A stretch of 64,000 nt of DNA from Zwartia vadi (GCF_030410375.1 NZ_JAUHHE010000002.1:186001-250000); one strand, 5' to 3'. Shown: positions 18,217 through 28,368, numbered from the stretch's first letter. Numbers and translations: made by a program. Notes: generated by a model from the letters alone, not told the origin.

Positions 18217-18708
18217 TTAGCTGCTGCGAGCACGTATCAGCGAACCTATCACTATTAAAGCCAGTACACACAGTAAAAAAAACATCGCCAGACTCCACCA
18301 GGCGTATTCAATACCAAGCAGCTTGACGCGAGCTTCCATGCAGCTTGCATAAATACCAAATAGCCATGGCGCTCCGGCGTCCAGTCCGGTTTTAGTCATG
18401 ATTTGATCCGCCAAGGTTTGGGCGCAGGAAAAGTTATTTGCAGCAACTTTTTCCTGATACCAAGCAGAGGTGATCCCCCCAATTGCTCCAGCAGAAATCA
18501 ATGCTGCGCCGAGAGCCAGCCTAGTTCGAGCCGGATCTTTTAGGGTAATCACAAAAGCAACTGAGCCAATGACGAGATAGAGTAATCGCTGAAAGACGCA
18601 CCAGGCGCACGGCTGCATGTCATAGACATATTGCGAGACGAGTGCAACAACGACAGAACTGAAGCTCAGCAAGCTAATGAGACGCAGAACGAAGATTTCA
18701 CGCTGCAC
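18217..18708 (-). CDS. dsbB: Disulfide bond formation protein DsbB
   Basis: 163 residues from GTG 18708. DsbB is an inner-membrane quinone reductase that reoxidises DsbA. Four helices and two periplasmic Cys pairs are visible: PCAWCVFQR, then SCAQ with a later SCMEA. The frame stays open upstream to 18750, but AGGA lies eight bases before the GTG at 18708 and the extra residues would lie wholly within glnD. With this start the gene overlaps the glnD end by 11 bases, suggesting coupling. Confidence 0.92.
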   Translation of the reverse strand: MQREIFVLRLISLLSFSSVVVALVSQYVYDMQPCAWCVFQRLLYLVIGSVAFVITLKDPARTRLALGAALISAGAIGGITSAWYQEKVAANNFSCAQTLADQIMTKTGLDAGAPWLFGIYASCMEARVKLLGIEYAWWSLAMFFLLCVLALIVIGSLIRARSS

Positions 18709-21334
18709 GTTGATTTTCCTGAGAAAGTGTGTCGAGTAAGGCACGTTCAAATTGTCTTTGGGTGCGAGGTTGCGCGAGCGCCTCGCCTTTTATGACAAAA
18801 ACATCCTCTACACGATCACCTAGTGTCATGACTTTAGCTGTTTGCAAATAAACATTGAATGCGACAAACACTTGCGCCAAGTCGCTAAGAAGACCGGCTC
18901 GATCAGTGGCCGTTATGTCCACGACCCAAGAGTCATTGCCTTCGCCAGGTTTGATTTCCACAGAAGGAGGAAATGGAAATGCTTTGGAGAGCCGCGAGGA
19001 TCGCATGCCGATTTGTTTATTCAGATCAGCCAGACTCAGTTGATCGAGTTGGGTCGACAACTCGTGTTCGATAAGGGCTGAATCTGATCGAAGATCTCTT
19101 TGTCGGTCGATTGGCAAAACGATAAAACTGTCTAACCCATAGCCACCTCGCGTGGTGTGGATGCGCGCATCTTGAATACTTAGCCCTCGACTGCCAAAGT
19201 ATCCACAGAGACGTGCAAAAAGTCCCTTTACATGCTTTGTGTAGATCATCACCTGGATACCTTCGCCACCTTCAGTCGGTCGTGCCTTGACAACCGTCTC
19301 GTCAGTACGGAAGCAGTGATAGAGATGACGAGTATGCCAAGCGATTTCAGCGGCATCATGCCTTAAAAAATAGGCAATATCCAATTCATTCCAAAAGGCT
19401 TCGCGCGCGTCATCCCGCAGACCTGCGAGACGCGTCAGACTCGCGGCTTCATCCATGCGCTGGCGAAGAACGGTATTTGAGTCCCCTGAAGATCCCCCTA
19501 ATTTTGCAAGCGTCAAGTTGAAAAGATCTTCAAGAAGTTTGCCTTTCCAGGCATTCCAGACTTTTGGGCTGGTGCCTCGAACGTCTGCGACAGTCAAAAG
19601 GTATAGGGCAGTGAGATTTCTAGGCGTTTGAACAATCCGAGCAAATTCATGAATAACCTGGGGATCAGACAAGTCTTTCTTTTGAGCGACCTGCGACATG
19701 AGCAAGTGATGCCTGACGAGGAAGACAACTAGTTCTGTTTCGTCACGCTCTAGACGATGCGCTCGAGCAAATTTCTTGACTTCTTCGGCCCCTAAAGTGG
19801 AATGATCTCCGCCACGACCCTTTGCAATATCATGGAAAAGCGCAGCAACATACAGCAGCCAGTGACGATCAAAGTTAGCAGTCAGGCGCGTAGCCAGCGG
19901 ATACTCTTGGGCGTGTTCGACCATCGTAAAGCGCCTGATATTTCTCAGGACTGCCAGAGTATGCTGGTCCACTGTGTAGACATGAAACAAATCGTGTTGC
20001 ATCTGTCCCACGACACGTCTGAATGCTGGCAGATAGCGAGGCAAAATATTCAACATGGTCATGCGTCGCAGTGCATGAACGATGCCTTGGTTTTGTTTCA
20101 GAATATCAATGAATAAATCTCGATTGACGGGGTCAGCCCTAAATTTCGCATCAATCAAATGTCGTGCGTGCCAAATCGCTCGCAAAGCTCGTGCAGAAAG
20201 TTCTGTGAGCTCTGGATGCTGTTGCATCACAAGAAATACATTGAGCAGTTCCGATGGGTGCTTTTGAAACAACTCTTCGTCATTGATGTCTAAACGGTTG
20301 TGATGTGCTTGGTAGTGTTGGCTTAGCGCATGCCCGTTTAAGGAAGGAAGAGGAAACAAATGCTCCCCAATTGCTTGGACCAACAGAGTGTTGAGCTGGG
20401 TGACCAAGCGTGCAGCCCAATAGTATCGTTGCATCAGTATTTCACTGGAGCGCCTGGTAATAGTAGGTTTGATTTGGTAGGCGTCGGCCAACCCATGCTG
20501 CAAGTCAAACAACAGACGGTCTTCCCGACGATTGACCAGCAAATGCAACTCAATACGCAGGCGTTTAAACGCCTGTTCGGCACGATTCAGATCCCGCGCT
20601 TCGGTGCGCGTCAGGAGTCCTGACTGCGCAATCTCTCGCCAGCTTTTGCCAAATCCTGCAGCCTTTGCCATCCATAAGATGACCTGTAAGTCTCGCAAAC
20701 CGCCTGGTGATTCTTTGCAGTTCGGCTCAAGAGAGTAGGGCGTATCTTGATACCGGGCATGGCGTTGCTGCATTTCGCTGCGTTTTGCTTGAAAAAAATT
20801 TCGCGCATCAAGTTGTTCTTTCATGCGTGTAATCAAGCGCTGTGTGAGCGCGCGGCTACCTGCAATCCACCGCATTTCAAGCAATGAAGTTTCTACTGTA
20901 ATGTCGGATCGAGCCTCCGAGAGACATTGTTCGATCGTTCTGACACTGCAGCCTGGTTCGAGACCGACATCCCACATTGCTGCGACAAGTCCGCTAAGGG
21001 TGGTCTCATCAGCGGGAGTGGGCTCCGAAGGCAAGAGAATTAAAAGATCGACGTCAGAGAACGGGTACAGCTCACCACGTCCAAAGCCCCCGACGGCGGC
21101 CAGTGCGGCACCTTTTGGAAGGGGATAGAGCTCCAACAGGTCACGCAAGGCTTTGTCGGCAAGGATTCTCAGTGTTTTAAGTAACGTATCCGCACGAGGT
21201 CTTACTCGAAAACGATCACAAGCCTCTTGCCTCGCGCGCTGAAGGTTTGCACGGATGTCACTAATACGCTGTGTGAACTGATGAGGTAAAGACTGATCAG
21301 TTAAAGTTTTACTTAGACTATTTTGCTCATTCAT
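18698..21334 (-). CDS. glnD: PII uridylyltransferase/uridylyl-removing enzyme GlnD
   Basis: 878 residues from ATG 21334 with AGGG about seven bases upstream; an in-frame GTG at 21340 is an alternative. The nucleotidyltransferase motif is GGFGRGELYPFSDVD (82-96), an HD domain with HDIAKGRGGDHS lies mid-protein, and two ACT domains form the end. GlnD senses glutamine and uridylylates or deuridylylates PII, which in turn controls NtrB. Thus it belongs to the same regulatory chain as ntrBC at the window start. Confidence 0.97.
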   Translation of the reverse strand: MNEQNSLSKTLTDQSLPHQFTQRISDIRANLQRARQEACDRFRVRPRADTLLKTLRILADKALRDLLELYPLPKGAALAAVGGFGRGELYPFSDVDLLILLPSEPTPADETTLSGLVAAMWDVGLEPGCSVRTIEQCLSEARSDITVETSLLEMRWIAGSRALTQRLITRMKEQLDARNFFQAKRSEMQQRHARYQDTPYSLEPNCKESPGGLRDLQVILWMAKAAGFGKSWREIAQSGLLTRTEARDLNRAEQAFKRLRIELHLLVNRREDRLLFDLQHGLADAYQIKPTITRRSSEILMQRYYWAARLVTQLNTLLVQAIGEHLFPLPSLNGHALSQHYQAHHNRLDINDEELFQKHPSELLNVFLVMQQHPELTELSARALRAIWHARHLIDAKFRADPVNRDLFIDILKQNQGIVHALRRMTMLNILPRYLPAFRRVVGQMQHDLFHVYTVDQHTLAVLRNIRRFTMVEHAQEYPLATRLTANFDRHWLLYVAALFHDIAKGRGGDHSTLGAEEVKKFARAHRLERDETELVVFLVRHHLLMSQVAQKKDLSDPQVIHEFARIVQTPRNLTALYLLTVADVRGTSPKVWNAWKGKLLEDLFNLTLAKLGGSSGDSNTVLRQRMDEAASLTRLAGLRDDAREAFWNELDIAYFLRHDAAEIAWHTRHLYHCFRTDETVVKARPTEGGEGIQVMIYTKHVKGLFARLCGYFGSRGLSIQDARIHTTRGGYGLDSFIVLPIDRQRDLRSDSALIEHELSTQLDQLSLADLNKQIGMRSSRLSKAFPFPPSVEIKPGEGNDSWVVDITATDRAGLLSDLAQVFVAFNVYLQTAKVMTLGDRVEDVFVIKGEALAQPRTQRQFERALLDTLSQENQRAA

Positions 21335-21385
21335 CTGCACACCCTAAGTGAGGGGCTTCAACATCAAGCGATTGCGACAAACGCG

Positions 21386-22186
21386 TTACAACGTGATGAA
21401 CGACGGTGGTTGAGGCATACCGGGAGACTGGGTGAGTACTTCTACTCCAGAGTCCGTAACCATCACGGTATGCTCCCATTGAGCGGATAGACTGTGATCC
21501 CTGGTTACGACAGTCCAGCCGTCTGCGAGTTGTCGGATTTCTCTTTTGCCCGCATTGATCATCGGCTCAATCGTAAAAATCAGGCCAGGCTCGAGTTTTT
21601 GCCCTGTTCCAGCTTTTCCGTAATGCAAAATTTGCGGATCCTGGTGAAATTTCTGACCAATCCCGTGGCCACAAAACTCCCGGACAACAGAAAACCCTTG
21701 TTGTTCTGCATACTTTTGAATGGCATGCCCGATGTCTCCCAAGGTGTTACCAGGTTTGACTTGGGCGATACCAAGCCACATACATTCATAGGTCACTTCA
21801 GTCAGGCGTTTTGCAAGAATGGAGGTTTCCCCAACGGCGTACATACGGCTGGTGTCACCAAACCAGCCGTCTTTGATAATGGTGACGTCAATATTCAACA
21901 CATCACCGTTTTTTAGTACCTTGTCACCAGGTATGCCATGACACACCTGGTGATTGACGGAGGTGCAGATCGCCCCCGGGAAAGGCGGGTAACCGGGCGG
22001 GGCATAGCCTACAGTCGCGGATTTAACCTTAAGTTCTTCAGTTAAAAACTTCAGGCATAGTTGATCAAGCTCACCTGTTGTCACGCCCGGTTTGACGTAG
22101 GGTGTGATGAAGTCCAGGACTTTTGCCGCATCACGGCAGGCTGCCCGCATTTTGGCCTGATCTTCTGGATTAGTGACTAGACTCAT
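21386..22186 (-). CDS. map: Type I methionine aminopeptidase
   Basis: 266 residues, the normal length. It removes the initiator Met from nascent proteins. Metal-site segments are visible: NIDVTIIKDGWFGDTSRM with both Asp ligands, EFCGHGIGQKFH with the His, IFTIEPMI with Glu, and the last Glu in QWEHTVMV. It is divergent from rpsB across a 207-base region and upstream of glnD on the minus strand, a widely conserved arrangement. Confidence 0.97.
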   Translation of the reverse strand: MSLVTNPEDQAKMRAACRDAAKVLDFITPYVKPGVTTGELDQLCLKFLTEELKVKSATVGYAPPGYPPFPGAICTSVNHQVCHGIPGDKVLKNGDVLNIDVTIIKDGWFGDTSRMYAVGETSILAKRLTEVTYECMWLGIAQVKPGNTLGDIGHAIQKYAEQQGFSVVREFCGHGIGQKFHQDPQILHYGKAGTGQKLEPGLIFTIEPMINAGKREIRQLADGWTVVTRDHSLSAQWEHTVMVTDSGVEVLTQSPGMPQPPSFITL

Positions 22187-22192
22187 GGTGAC

Positions 22193-22222
22193 TTGAGTAA
22201 ATGTAGTGAAAGATAGTAGAAT
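22193..22222 (+). promoter_or_regulatory. rpsB: Candidate sigma-70 promoter for rpsB
   Basis: TTGAGT (22193-22198), an 18-base spacer and TAGAAT (22217-22222) form a reasonable sigma-70 pair on the plus strand. Transcription would start near 22229 and give a leader of about 165 bases before rpsB, which fits the foldable leader seen there. On the minus strand TATAAT (22226-22221) could serve map, but it lacks a good -35. Confidence 0.35.
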
Positions 22223-22278
22223 TATAGGCTTACCTAGTTTTGTAGTGGTCGATTGTCCTTATCTGTGACCCCACTGAA

Positions 22279-22365
22279 CGCGATGTCCCACATCTAATGG
22301 GACATTGTCAGGTAAAAATCGCGTGCCATGTCACCAGGGTGCTTGTTTATCAGGTGCAGACATGG
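22279..22365 (+). promoter_or_regulatory. rpsB: Foldable 5' leader of rpsB, candidate S2 autoregulatory site
   Basis: Two structural units precede rpsB. The first has an 8-base perfect stem ATGTCCCA/TGGGACAT (22283-22290 with 22298-22305). Its foot can alternatively pair as CGCGAT/ATCGCG (22279-22284 with 22318-22323). The second pairs CCATGTC with GACATGG (22326-22332 with 22359-22365) and CACC with GGTG inside. Many bacteria control rpsB-tsf by S2 binding its own leader. That role here is inferred from position and folding only. Confidence 0.45.
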
Positions 22366-22393
22366 TGCTAGACCCAACCCTCGGAGTTTTATT

Positions 22394-23140
22394 ATGTCTT
22401 TAATGCGTGAAATGCTGGAAGCGGGCGTGCACTTTGGTCACCAGACCCGTTACTGGAATCCCAAGATGGCCCCTTATATTTTTGGTCATCGCAACAAAAT
22501 TCACATCATCAACCTCGAAAAGACTGTTGCAAACTACCAAGATGCAACCAAGTTCTTGCGTCAGGTTGCTGCGAAGGGCGGTACGGTCTTGTTCGTTGGC
22601 ACCAAGCGTGCAGCGCGCGAACTCGTTGCTGCGGAAGCCGCACGCGCTGGGATGCCTTTCGTTGATAGTCGTTGGCTCGGTGGCATGTTGACTAACTTTA
22701 AAACAGTTAAGAGCTCAATCAAGCGCCTCAAAGACATGGAAGTCATGATCGCCGAAGGCGCAACCGAGCGCATGACTAAAAAAGAAGGCCTCATGTTCCA
22801 GCGCGAACTCGACAAACTGAATAAGTCGATTGGCGGCATCAAGGATATGAATGGTTTGCCAGACGCGATTTTCATGATTGACGTTGGTTATCACAAAATT
22901 GCTGTTGCAGAGGCTAACGCCTTGGGCATCCCAGTTGTTGCTGTGGTTGACACTAACCACTCGCCTGATGGCATCGACTTTATCATTCCTGGTAATGACG
23001 ACTCCGCTAAAGCTATTGCGCTCTACGCCTCTGGTGTTGCGGATGCTGTGATCGCAGGGCGTGGCGACAACGTCAATGGTTTGGTCGAAGAACTCACACA
23101 GGGCGAAGAGTTTGTAGAAGTCGACCAGGCTAAAGCCTAA
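22394..23140 (+). CDS. rpsB: 30S ribosomal protein S2
   Basis: 248 residues from ATG 22394, with GGAG about eight bases upstream. Family segments are clear: [51 protein letters not shown] and [21 protein letters not shown]2 is a late-assembling small-subunit protein. The frame is open upstream to 22328, but those residues do not fit S2. First gene of the rpsB-tsf-pyrH-frr run. Confidence 0.98.
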   Translation: MSLMREMLEAGVHFGHQTRYWNPKMAPYIFGHRNKIHIINLEKTVANYQDATKFLRQVAAKGGTVLFVGTKRAARELVAAEAARAGMPFVDSRWLGGMLTNFKTVKSSIKRLKDMEVMIAEGATERMTKKEGLMFQRELDKLNKSIGGIKDMNGLPDAIFMIDVGYHKIAVAEANALGIPVVAVVDTNHSPDGIDFIIPGNDDSAKAIALYASGVADAVIAGRGDNVNGLVEELTQGEEFVEVDQAKA

Positions 23141-23150
23141 TCGTTGTGAT

Positions 23151-23170
23151 CGCCCGTCAAATTGCGGGCG
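23151..23170 (+). other. Hairpin after rpsB
   Basis: CGCCCG (23151-23156) pairs with CGGGCG (23165-23170) around an 8-base loop, ten bases after the rpsB stop. It has no T-run, so by itself it is more likely an RNA-processing or stability element than a terminator. It stands 11 bases before a second hairpin. Confidence 0.55.
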
Positions 23171-23181
23171 CATGATTGACA

Positions 23182-23214
23182 CACCCTGACCAAACGGTTC
23201 AGGGTGCTTTTATT
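23182..23214 (+). terminator. Attenuator-like hairpin between rpsB and tsf
   Basis: CACCCTGA (23182-23189) pairs with TCAGGGTG (23199-23206); CC/GG extends the stem with one bulged base. The tail is CTTTTATT. It ends about 15 bases before the tsf ATG. A partial terminator here would lower EF-Ts relative to S2, as known between these genes in other bacteria. The T-tail is interrupted, so read-through is expected. Confidence 0.6.
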
Positions 23215-23229
23215 AATACTGGAGCAAAC

Positions 23230-24108
23230 ATGGCTGAAATTACCGCCGCAATGGTCAAAGAGTTGCGCGAAAAAACCGACGCACCAATGATGGAGTGCAA
23301 GAAAGCCCTGACTGAAGCCGCTGGCGATATGGCCCGTGCTGAGGAAATTCTGCGAGTCAAGCTCGGCAGCAAAGCCAGCAAGGCAGCGAGCCGCGTCACG
23401 GCGGAAGGACTGATCGGGCTGTACATTTCTCCCGATGCTAAAAAAGGTGCTGTGATTGAGGTGAATTGCGAGACCGACTTTGTAGCTAAAAACGACGATT
23501 TCGTTGCTTTTGTAGCCAATCTGGCAAAGCTCGTAGCCTCCGAAGGTGTTGCTGACGTTGCAGCATTGTCAACCGCTCCGATGGCTGATGGTACTGTTGA
23601 TAGCGTGCGCACTGCACTGATTGGTAAGATTGGTGAAAACATTTCGATTCGCCGTTTTCAGCGCTACGAAACACCTAACAAACTCGCAAGCTATGTGCAT
23701 AGCGGGAAAATTGGGGTGTTGGTAGAGTTTTCTGGTGCAGACGAAGTTGGCAAAGATTTGGCCATGCATATCGCCGCGACCAAGCCACGTGCGGTAGATG
23801 AAACCGGTGTTTCTGAGGCTGATAAAGAAACAGAACGTTCAGTTGCCCGTCAAAAGGCTGCTGAGTCAGGCAAGCCTGCTGAGATTGTCGAGAAAATGGT
23901 CGAAGGTGCTGTCCAGAAATACCTCAAAGAAGTCGCTTTGCTTTCACAGCCTTTTGTTAAAAACGACAAACAGACTGTTGCCCAAATGCTTAAAGAGAAA
24001 TCTTCTGCGATTTCAGGGTTTTCCCTGTTTGTGGTAGGCGAGGGCATTGAAAAGAAGACGAGTGACTTTGCTGCCGAAGTAGCCGCAGCGGCTGCCGGTA
24101 ACGCATAA
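23230..24108 (+). CDS. tsf: Translation elongation factor Ts
   Basis: 292 residues from ATG 23230 with GGAG upstream. EF-Ts exchanges GDP for GTP on EF-Tu. The signatures [16 protein letters not shown] (UBA-like N-terminus) and [14 protein letters not shown] are clear. The frame extends upstream to 23176 across the intergenic hairpin, but those residues are not EF-Ts. A strong terminator follows. Confidence 0.98.
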   Translation: MAEITAAMVKELREKTDAPMMECKKALTEAAGDMARAEEILRVKLGSKASKAASRVTAEGLIGLYISPDAKKGAVIEVNCETDFVAKNDDFVAFVANLAKLVASEGVADVAALSTAPMADGTVDSVRTALIGKIGENISIRRFQRYETPNKLASYVHSGKIGVLVEFSGADEVGKDLAMHIAATKPRAVDETGVSEADKETERSVARQKAAESGKPAEIVEKMVEGAVQKYLKEVALLSQPFVKNDKQTVAQMLKEKSSAISGFSLFVVGEGIEKKTSDFAAEVAAAAAGNA

Positions 24109-24120
24109 TTTTTTGTACCC

Positions 24121-24160
24121 AAAGCCGGGCGGCGCATGATTGGCCGCCCGGCTTTCGCTT
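24121..24160 (+). terminator. Strong GC-rich hairpin after tsf
   Basis: A 13-base perfect stem: the left arm AAAGCCGGGCGGC (24121-24133) pairs with the right arm at 24143-24155, with a 9-base loop. TTTCGCTT follows, so the U-tract is short. It lies 12 bases after the tsf stop and separates rpsB-tsf from pyrH. Confidence 0.8.
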
Positions 24161-24201
24161 ACAATTTTGTTTGTGTTTAATACTCCGGATTAATTCCCAC
24201 T

Positions 24202-24918
24202 ATGACCAGCAGAATGCATAAACGAGTCCTTCTCAAACTGTCTGGCGAAGCATTGATGGGAGATGATGCCTTTGGCATTAATCGCGCCACGATCATGCGC
24301 ATGACCGATGAGGTGGCAGAGGTCGCCGCTATGGGCGTCCAACTTGCCATTGTGATCGGAGGAGGCAACATCTTTCGCGGTGTCGCGCCCGGTGCACAAG
24401 GTATGGATCGTGCAACGGCTGACTACATGGGTATGATGGCAACGGTCATGAACGCGCTTGCCCTTCAAGACGCCCTAAAACACCGCGGTGTTGATGCTCG
24501 CGTTCAGTCTGCTCTCAACATCGAACAAGTCGTCGAACCCTACATCCGACCCAAAGCTTTACGTTACCTCGAAGAAGGCAAGGTTGTGATCTTTGCCGCA
24601 GGCACAGGCAATCCTTTCTTTACGACTGATACGGCTGCTGCGTTGCGCGGAGCTGAAATTGGTGCCGAGGTCGTACTGAAAGCCACTAAAGTTGACGGCA
24701 TTTATAGTGCGGATCCAAATAAAGATCCCGCAGCGACTCGCTATACACGCATAAGTTTTGACGAAGTGATCGTGAAAAGACTTGAAATCATGGATGCAAC
24801 GGCATTTGCTCTGTGTCGTGATCAAAAACTACCCATCAAAGTGTTTTCAATCAATAAGCCTGGTGCGCTCAGGCGTGCCGTGAGTGGTGAGGACGAGGGT
24901 ACCCTCGTTCACGTCTAA
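24202..24918 (+). CDS. pyrH: Uridylate kinase (UMP kinase)
   Basis: 238 residues of the amino-acid-kinase fold. It phosphorylates UMP to UDP. Visible signatures are [13 protein letters not shown], the [11 protein letters not shown] loop, [16 protein letters not shown], and [14 protein letters not shown]. Alternative ATG at 24214 is possible. Separated from tsf by a terminator, so it probably has its own promoter; the stop is 10 bases before frr. Confidence 0.97.
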   Translation: MTSRMHKRVLLKLSGEALMGDDAFGINRATIMRMTDEVAEVAAMGVQLAIVIGGGNIFRGVAPGAQGMDRATADYMGMMATVMNALALQDALKHRGVDARVQSALNIEQVVEPYIRPKALRYLEEGKVVIFAAGTGNPFFTTDTAAALRGAEIGAEVVLKATKVDGIYSADPNKDPAATRYTRISFDEVIVKRLEIMDATAFALCRDQKLPIKVFSINKPGALRRAVSGEDEGTLVHV

Positions 24919-24928
24919 AGGAAATGAA

Positions 24929-25489
24929 ATGAGTATCGCGGACATTCAAAAATCTGCAGAGAGCCGTATGGGGAAGTCTATTGAAACCCTGAAGGCAAAC
25001 CTTGCCAAGATTCGTACAGGTCGTGCCCACACAGGCATTTTGGACCACGTGCAAGTTGAGTATTATGGCTCTCCTGTTCCGATCAGTCAGGTTGCCAACG
25101 TCACATTGATGGATGCGCGTACGCTCAGCGTGTCAGTCTGGGAAAAAAACCTGGGTGCAGCCGTTGAGAAAGCCATTCGCGACTCTGACCTCGGTTTGAA
25201 TCCAGTGGGAATGGGCGATAGCATTCGCGTGCCCATGCCTGCCTTGACCGAAGAGCGCCGTCGTGACTTAAACAAAGTGGTTAAGTCTGAGGGTGAGGAC
25301 GCCAAAATTGCGATTCGCAACCTTCGTCGCGATGCAAATGAAGCCTTCAAAAAGCTTGTCAAAGAAAAGGAAATTTCTGAAGACGATGAGCGTCGCGCAC
25401 AAGACGTTGTACAAAAGCTCACGGATCGCTGCGTGGTTGAAATCGATAAAATGATCGCGCAGAAAGAAGCTGAGATCATGACGGTTTGA
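24929..25489 (+). CDS. frr: Ribosome recycling factor
   Basis: 186 residues from ATG 24929, preceded by AAAGGAAA. RRF acts with EF-G to split post-termination ribosomes. Family segments: [20 protein letters not shown], the [20 protein letters not shown] region and [12 protein letters not shown]. The frame continues upstream to 24884 within pyrH, but that is not family sequence. Coupled closely to pyrH. Confidence 0.98.
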   Translation: MSIADIQKSAESRMGKSIETLKANLAKIRTGRAHTGILDHVQVEYYGSPVPISQVANVTLMDARTLSVSVWEKNLGAAVEKAIRDSDLGLNPVGMGDSIRVPMPALTEERRRDLNKVVKSEGEDAKIAIRNLRRDANEAFKKLVKEKEISEDDERRAQDVVQKLTDRCVVEIDKMIAQKEAEIMTV

Positions 25490-25501
25490 TCCGTCAAACT
25501 T

Positions 25502-26266
25502 ATGGCTCTTAGCTCAACTCTTGATATACCCGTCACGACTGCAATTCCAAAGCATGTTGCTATCATCATGGATGGTAACGGTCGTTGGGCAGCCAAGCGT
25601 CTGTTGCCCCGCACTGCGGGGCATGCAAGAGGTGTTCAATCCGTTCGCTCCACTGTGGAAACCTGTGGAAAGTTGGGAGTGAAATACCTGACGCTCTTTG
25701 CCTTTAGCTCAGAGAACTGGCGCCGCCCCGCTGACGAAGTATCCTTATTGATGCGTTTGTTTGTTCAGGCGCTTGAGCGAGAGGTCTCACGCTTGCAGGA
25801 GCAGGGCGTCCGTCTGCGTGTGATAGGGGATCTTTCTGCGTTTGAGCCCAAGCTTCAGGAGCTGATTGCTCAGGCTCAGGCTAACACTGCTCACAATGAC
25901 CAACTCCATCTGACAATCGCCGCCAACTATGGCGGACGCTGGGATATTTTGCAGGCGATGCGAAAGATGATGCGGGCTAAACCCGAGCTTGCCTCGCAAC
26001 CCGAGCAAATCGATGAGTTAGCGTTATCCGAATATCTTTCCATGGCTTGGGCTCCTGAACCTGATTTGTTTATTCGAACAGGCGGAGAACAGCGTATTTC
26101 TAACTTTTTAATCTGGCAACTTGCTTACACAGAGTTGTTTTTTACTGATTGCTATTGGCCCGACTTTGACCCCGATGAGTTGAAAAAGGCATTTGAGTGG
26201 TATCGCAATCGTGAACGCCGCTTTGGACGGACAAGCGCCCAACTCCAAACCGTTCCTTCGAGCTGA
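25502..26266 (+). CDS. uppS: Undecaprenyl diphosphate synthase
   Basis: 254 residues. The cis-prenyltransferase that makes the C55 carrier for peptidoglycan and O-antigen. Active-site segment [14 protein letters not shown] near 18-31 with the catalytic Asp, then [14 protein letters not shown] and the C-terminal [17 protein letters not shown]. It starts 12 bases after frr and ends five bases before cdsA, so it is in the same transcription unit. Confidence 0.97.
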   Translation: MALSSTLDIPVTTAIPKHVAIIMDGNGRWAAKRLLPRTAGHARGVQSVRSTVETCGKLGVKYLTLFAFSSENWRRPADEVSLLMRLFVQALEREVSRLQEQGVRLRVIGDLSAFEPKLQELIAQAQANTAHNDQLHLTIAANYGGRWDILQAMRKMMRAKPELASQPEQIDELALSEYLSMAWAPEPDLFIRTGGEQRISNFLIWQLAYTELFFTDCYWPDFDPDELKKAFEWYRNRERRFGRTSAQLQTVPSS

Positions 26267-26271
26267 TTGTT

Positions 26272-27114
26272 ATGCTCAAACAGCGCATCCTCACCGCAAT
26301 CGTCTTGTTTCTTGTGCTGGCGGGCGTTCTTTCCGTGACTTCCGAATGGCCTTTTCTAGTCTTTTTAGCCTTGACTTGCGGGTTGGCTGGCTGGGAGTGG
26401 ACAAGACTGACTTTGGGACATCAATCACGCATCCCGGTTTTCCTTGGTGTTATTCTTTTTCTGGTGAGCCTAATCCAGGCATATGTCTGGGTGACGCTAG
26501 GCTCATCTAGCACGGCAATCGTTCAAATCTGTGTCTTGCTCAGCGTTATTTTGTGGCTTTGTGCGGTGAGCATTGCATTATTTCGAGCCCAAGTCACCAC
26601 TCCCGTCGCGCCGTTTCTTTGGAGCGGATTTGCATTCGTGACGTTATTTGCGACCTGGGGAGCGTTAGCTGAGCTCTACCGTACGCACGGGGTCGTGTAT
26701 GTGGTTTCGCTTTTGGTTGTGATCTGGGTCGCTGACATTGCCGCATATTTTGTTGGTCGCGCTTTGGGTCGTCGCAAACTTGCTCCCGCTATCAGTCCAG
26801 GCAAAACGCGCGAGGGCGCGCTTGCCGGTATTTTGGGTGTTGTGATTTGGATAATTGCCTCGTCCCAATGGCCTTCTAGTTTTGGCGCGGATCTTGTCAA
26901 CAAATGGGGACTGACTGCTGCTGTTGTGTTATCAATTGTCATGGCGGTATTTTCAATATCCGGTGACCTGTTCGAATCCTTGCTTAAACGCAGAGCTGGA
27001 GTAAAAGACTCAAGCGCCTTATTACCCGGTCATGGTGGTGTTTATGATCGTATTGACGCTGTCGTTGCAGTCGTTCCTCTTGCCTACATGCTTACTGGAG
27101 GTATTCAGCTTTGA
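26272..27114 (+). CDS. cdsA: Phosphatidate cytidylyltransferase CdsA
   Basis: 280 residues, multi-pass inner-membrane enzyme making CDP-diacylglycerol for phospholipid synthesis. The C-terminal CdsA signature is present: [19 protein letters not shown] followed by [13 protein letters not shown]. Also [19 protein letters not shown]. Its TGA overlaps the dxr TTG start. Confidence 0.96.
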   Translation: MLKQRILTAIVLFLVLAGVLSVTSEWPFLVFLALTCGLAGWEWTRLTLGHQSRIPVFLGVILFLVSLIQAYVWVTLGSSSTAIVQICVLLSVILWLCAVSIALFRAQVTTPVAPFLWSGFAFVTLFATWGALAELYRTHGVVYVVSLLVVIWVADIAAYFVGRALGRRKLAPAISPGKTREGALAGILGVVIWIIASSQWPSSFGADLVNKWGLTAAVVLSIVMAVFSISGDLFESLLKRRAGVKDSSALLPGHGGVYDRIDAVVAVVPLAYMLTGGIQL

Positions 27115-28307
27115 ACCCGTCACGCGTCACAATTTTGGGTTCAACTGGTTCTATTGGACTGAACACTCTTGATGTCATTGCGCGACACCCAGATCGTTTC
27201 GTCGTGTACGCTTTATCCGCGCACACTCGTATTGAAGAGCTTGCACAACAGGCTCGGGCAACCAAGGCACAAGTCGTCATCGTACCGACCCATGATACAG
27301 CACGTGTGTTCAAGGACTGCTGGCAACCAGGTGAAAAGTTACCCGAAGTGCGTGTAGGGCCTCAAGCTCTCGCTGACACTGCTGCCGATACGCAAACAGA
27401 CATTGTGATGGCTGCTATTGTTGGTGCTGCAGGACTTCCTGCCGCACTCTCAGCTGCCCAGGCGGGCAAGCGCGTGCTACTTGCCAATAAAGAGGCCTTA
27501 GTTGCTGCGGGCTCTTTGTTTATGGCCGCTGTGAGGCAAAGTGGCGCGGAGCTTCTACCGATTGATAGCGAACACAATGCCATTTTTCAATGTTTACCAC
27601 ATGACGGTCGAGCCAGTGCACCGACAGGACCTACTCAAGGTGTCAGAAGATTAGTTTTGACAGCATCTGGCGGCCCATTTCGAACAAGGCTTTGGAGCGA
27701 GCTTGAGCATGTCACGCCAGAGCAAGCCTGTGCTCACCCAAACTGGAGCATGGGTAGAAAGATATCTGTTGATTCCGCCACAATGCTCAACAAAGGGTTG
27801 GAGGTCATCGAAGCACACTGGCTCTTTGCCATGCCGGCTGATCGTATTCATGTAGTGATCCATCCCCAAAGCGTGGTGCACTCCATGGTTGAATATGAAG
27901 ACGGCTCAGTTATTGCGCAGTTGGGTCAGCCTGATATGCGTACGCCCATTGCTTATGGTTTGGGTTTTCCTGAGCGTATTGCCTCCGGTGTCGGATTACT
28001 TGACCTTGCCCAGGCAGGCAGACTTGATTTTGAGCAGCCTGACCTCATTCAGTTTCCATGCCTGAAACTTTCGTTTGATGCGTTGCGTAGCGGCCAAGGT
28101 GCCTGTATTACTCTGAATGCCGCAAATGAAGTCGCCGTTGCCGCATTCCTGAATGGAAAGCTCCGTTATACCTCAATCGCCTCCATCATCGATACAATGT
28201 TGAACTGGCAAGCGGGTCTGACAGACCGCTCTTTGAATTCTCTTGATGATGTGATGGCTCTTGATTCGGAAACACGTCGTCACATAGAACAATTCTTGCC
28301 AAGATAG
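27111..28307 (+). CDS. dxr: 1-deoxy-D-xylulose 5-phosphate reductoisomerase
   Basis: 398 residues with a TTG start (27111) overlapping the cdsA stop by four bases (TTGA). It makes 2-C-methylerythritol 4-phosphate in the non-mevalonate isoprenoid pathway. NADPH site [13 protein letters not shown] (8-20), ANKEALV, the metal site [10 protein letters not shown] and the lid region ASGGPFRT are visible. Placement next to uppS and cdsA is a conserved proteobacterial order. Confidence 0.97.
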   Translation: MNPSRVTILGSTGSIGLNTLDVIARHPDRFVVYALSAHTRIEELAQQARATKAQVVIVPTHDTARVFKDCWQPGEKLPEVRVGPQALADTAADTQTDIVMAAIVGAAGLPAALSAAQAGKRVLLANKEALVAAGSLFMAAVRQSGAELLPIDSEHNAIFQCLPHDGRASAPTGPTQGVRRLVLTASGGPFRTRLWSELEHVTPEQACAHPNWSMGRKISVDSATMLNKGLEVIEAHWLFAMPADRIHVVIHPQSVVHSMVEYEDGSVIAQLGQPDMRTPIAYGLGFPERIASGVGLLDLAQAGRLDFEQPDLIQFPCLKLSFDALRSGQGACITLNAANEVAVAAFLNGKLRYTSIASIIDTMLNWQAGLTDRSLNSLDDVMALDSETRRHIEQFLPR

Positions 28308-28368
28308 ACCTACAAGCACTGTCACACATTCAATGAGTTAGGATTTAACTTAATTTTTAGCTGGGTGT

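Noticed and set aside
22715..23182. 155-codon open frame opposite rpsB
   Set aside because: Antisense to strongly conserved S2 coding sequence; codon bias of the ribosomal gene creates the open frame.
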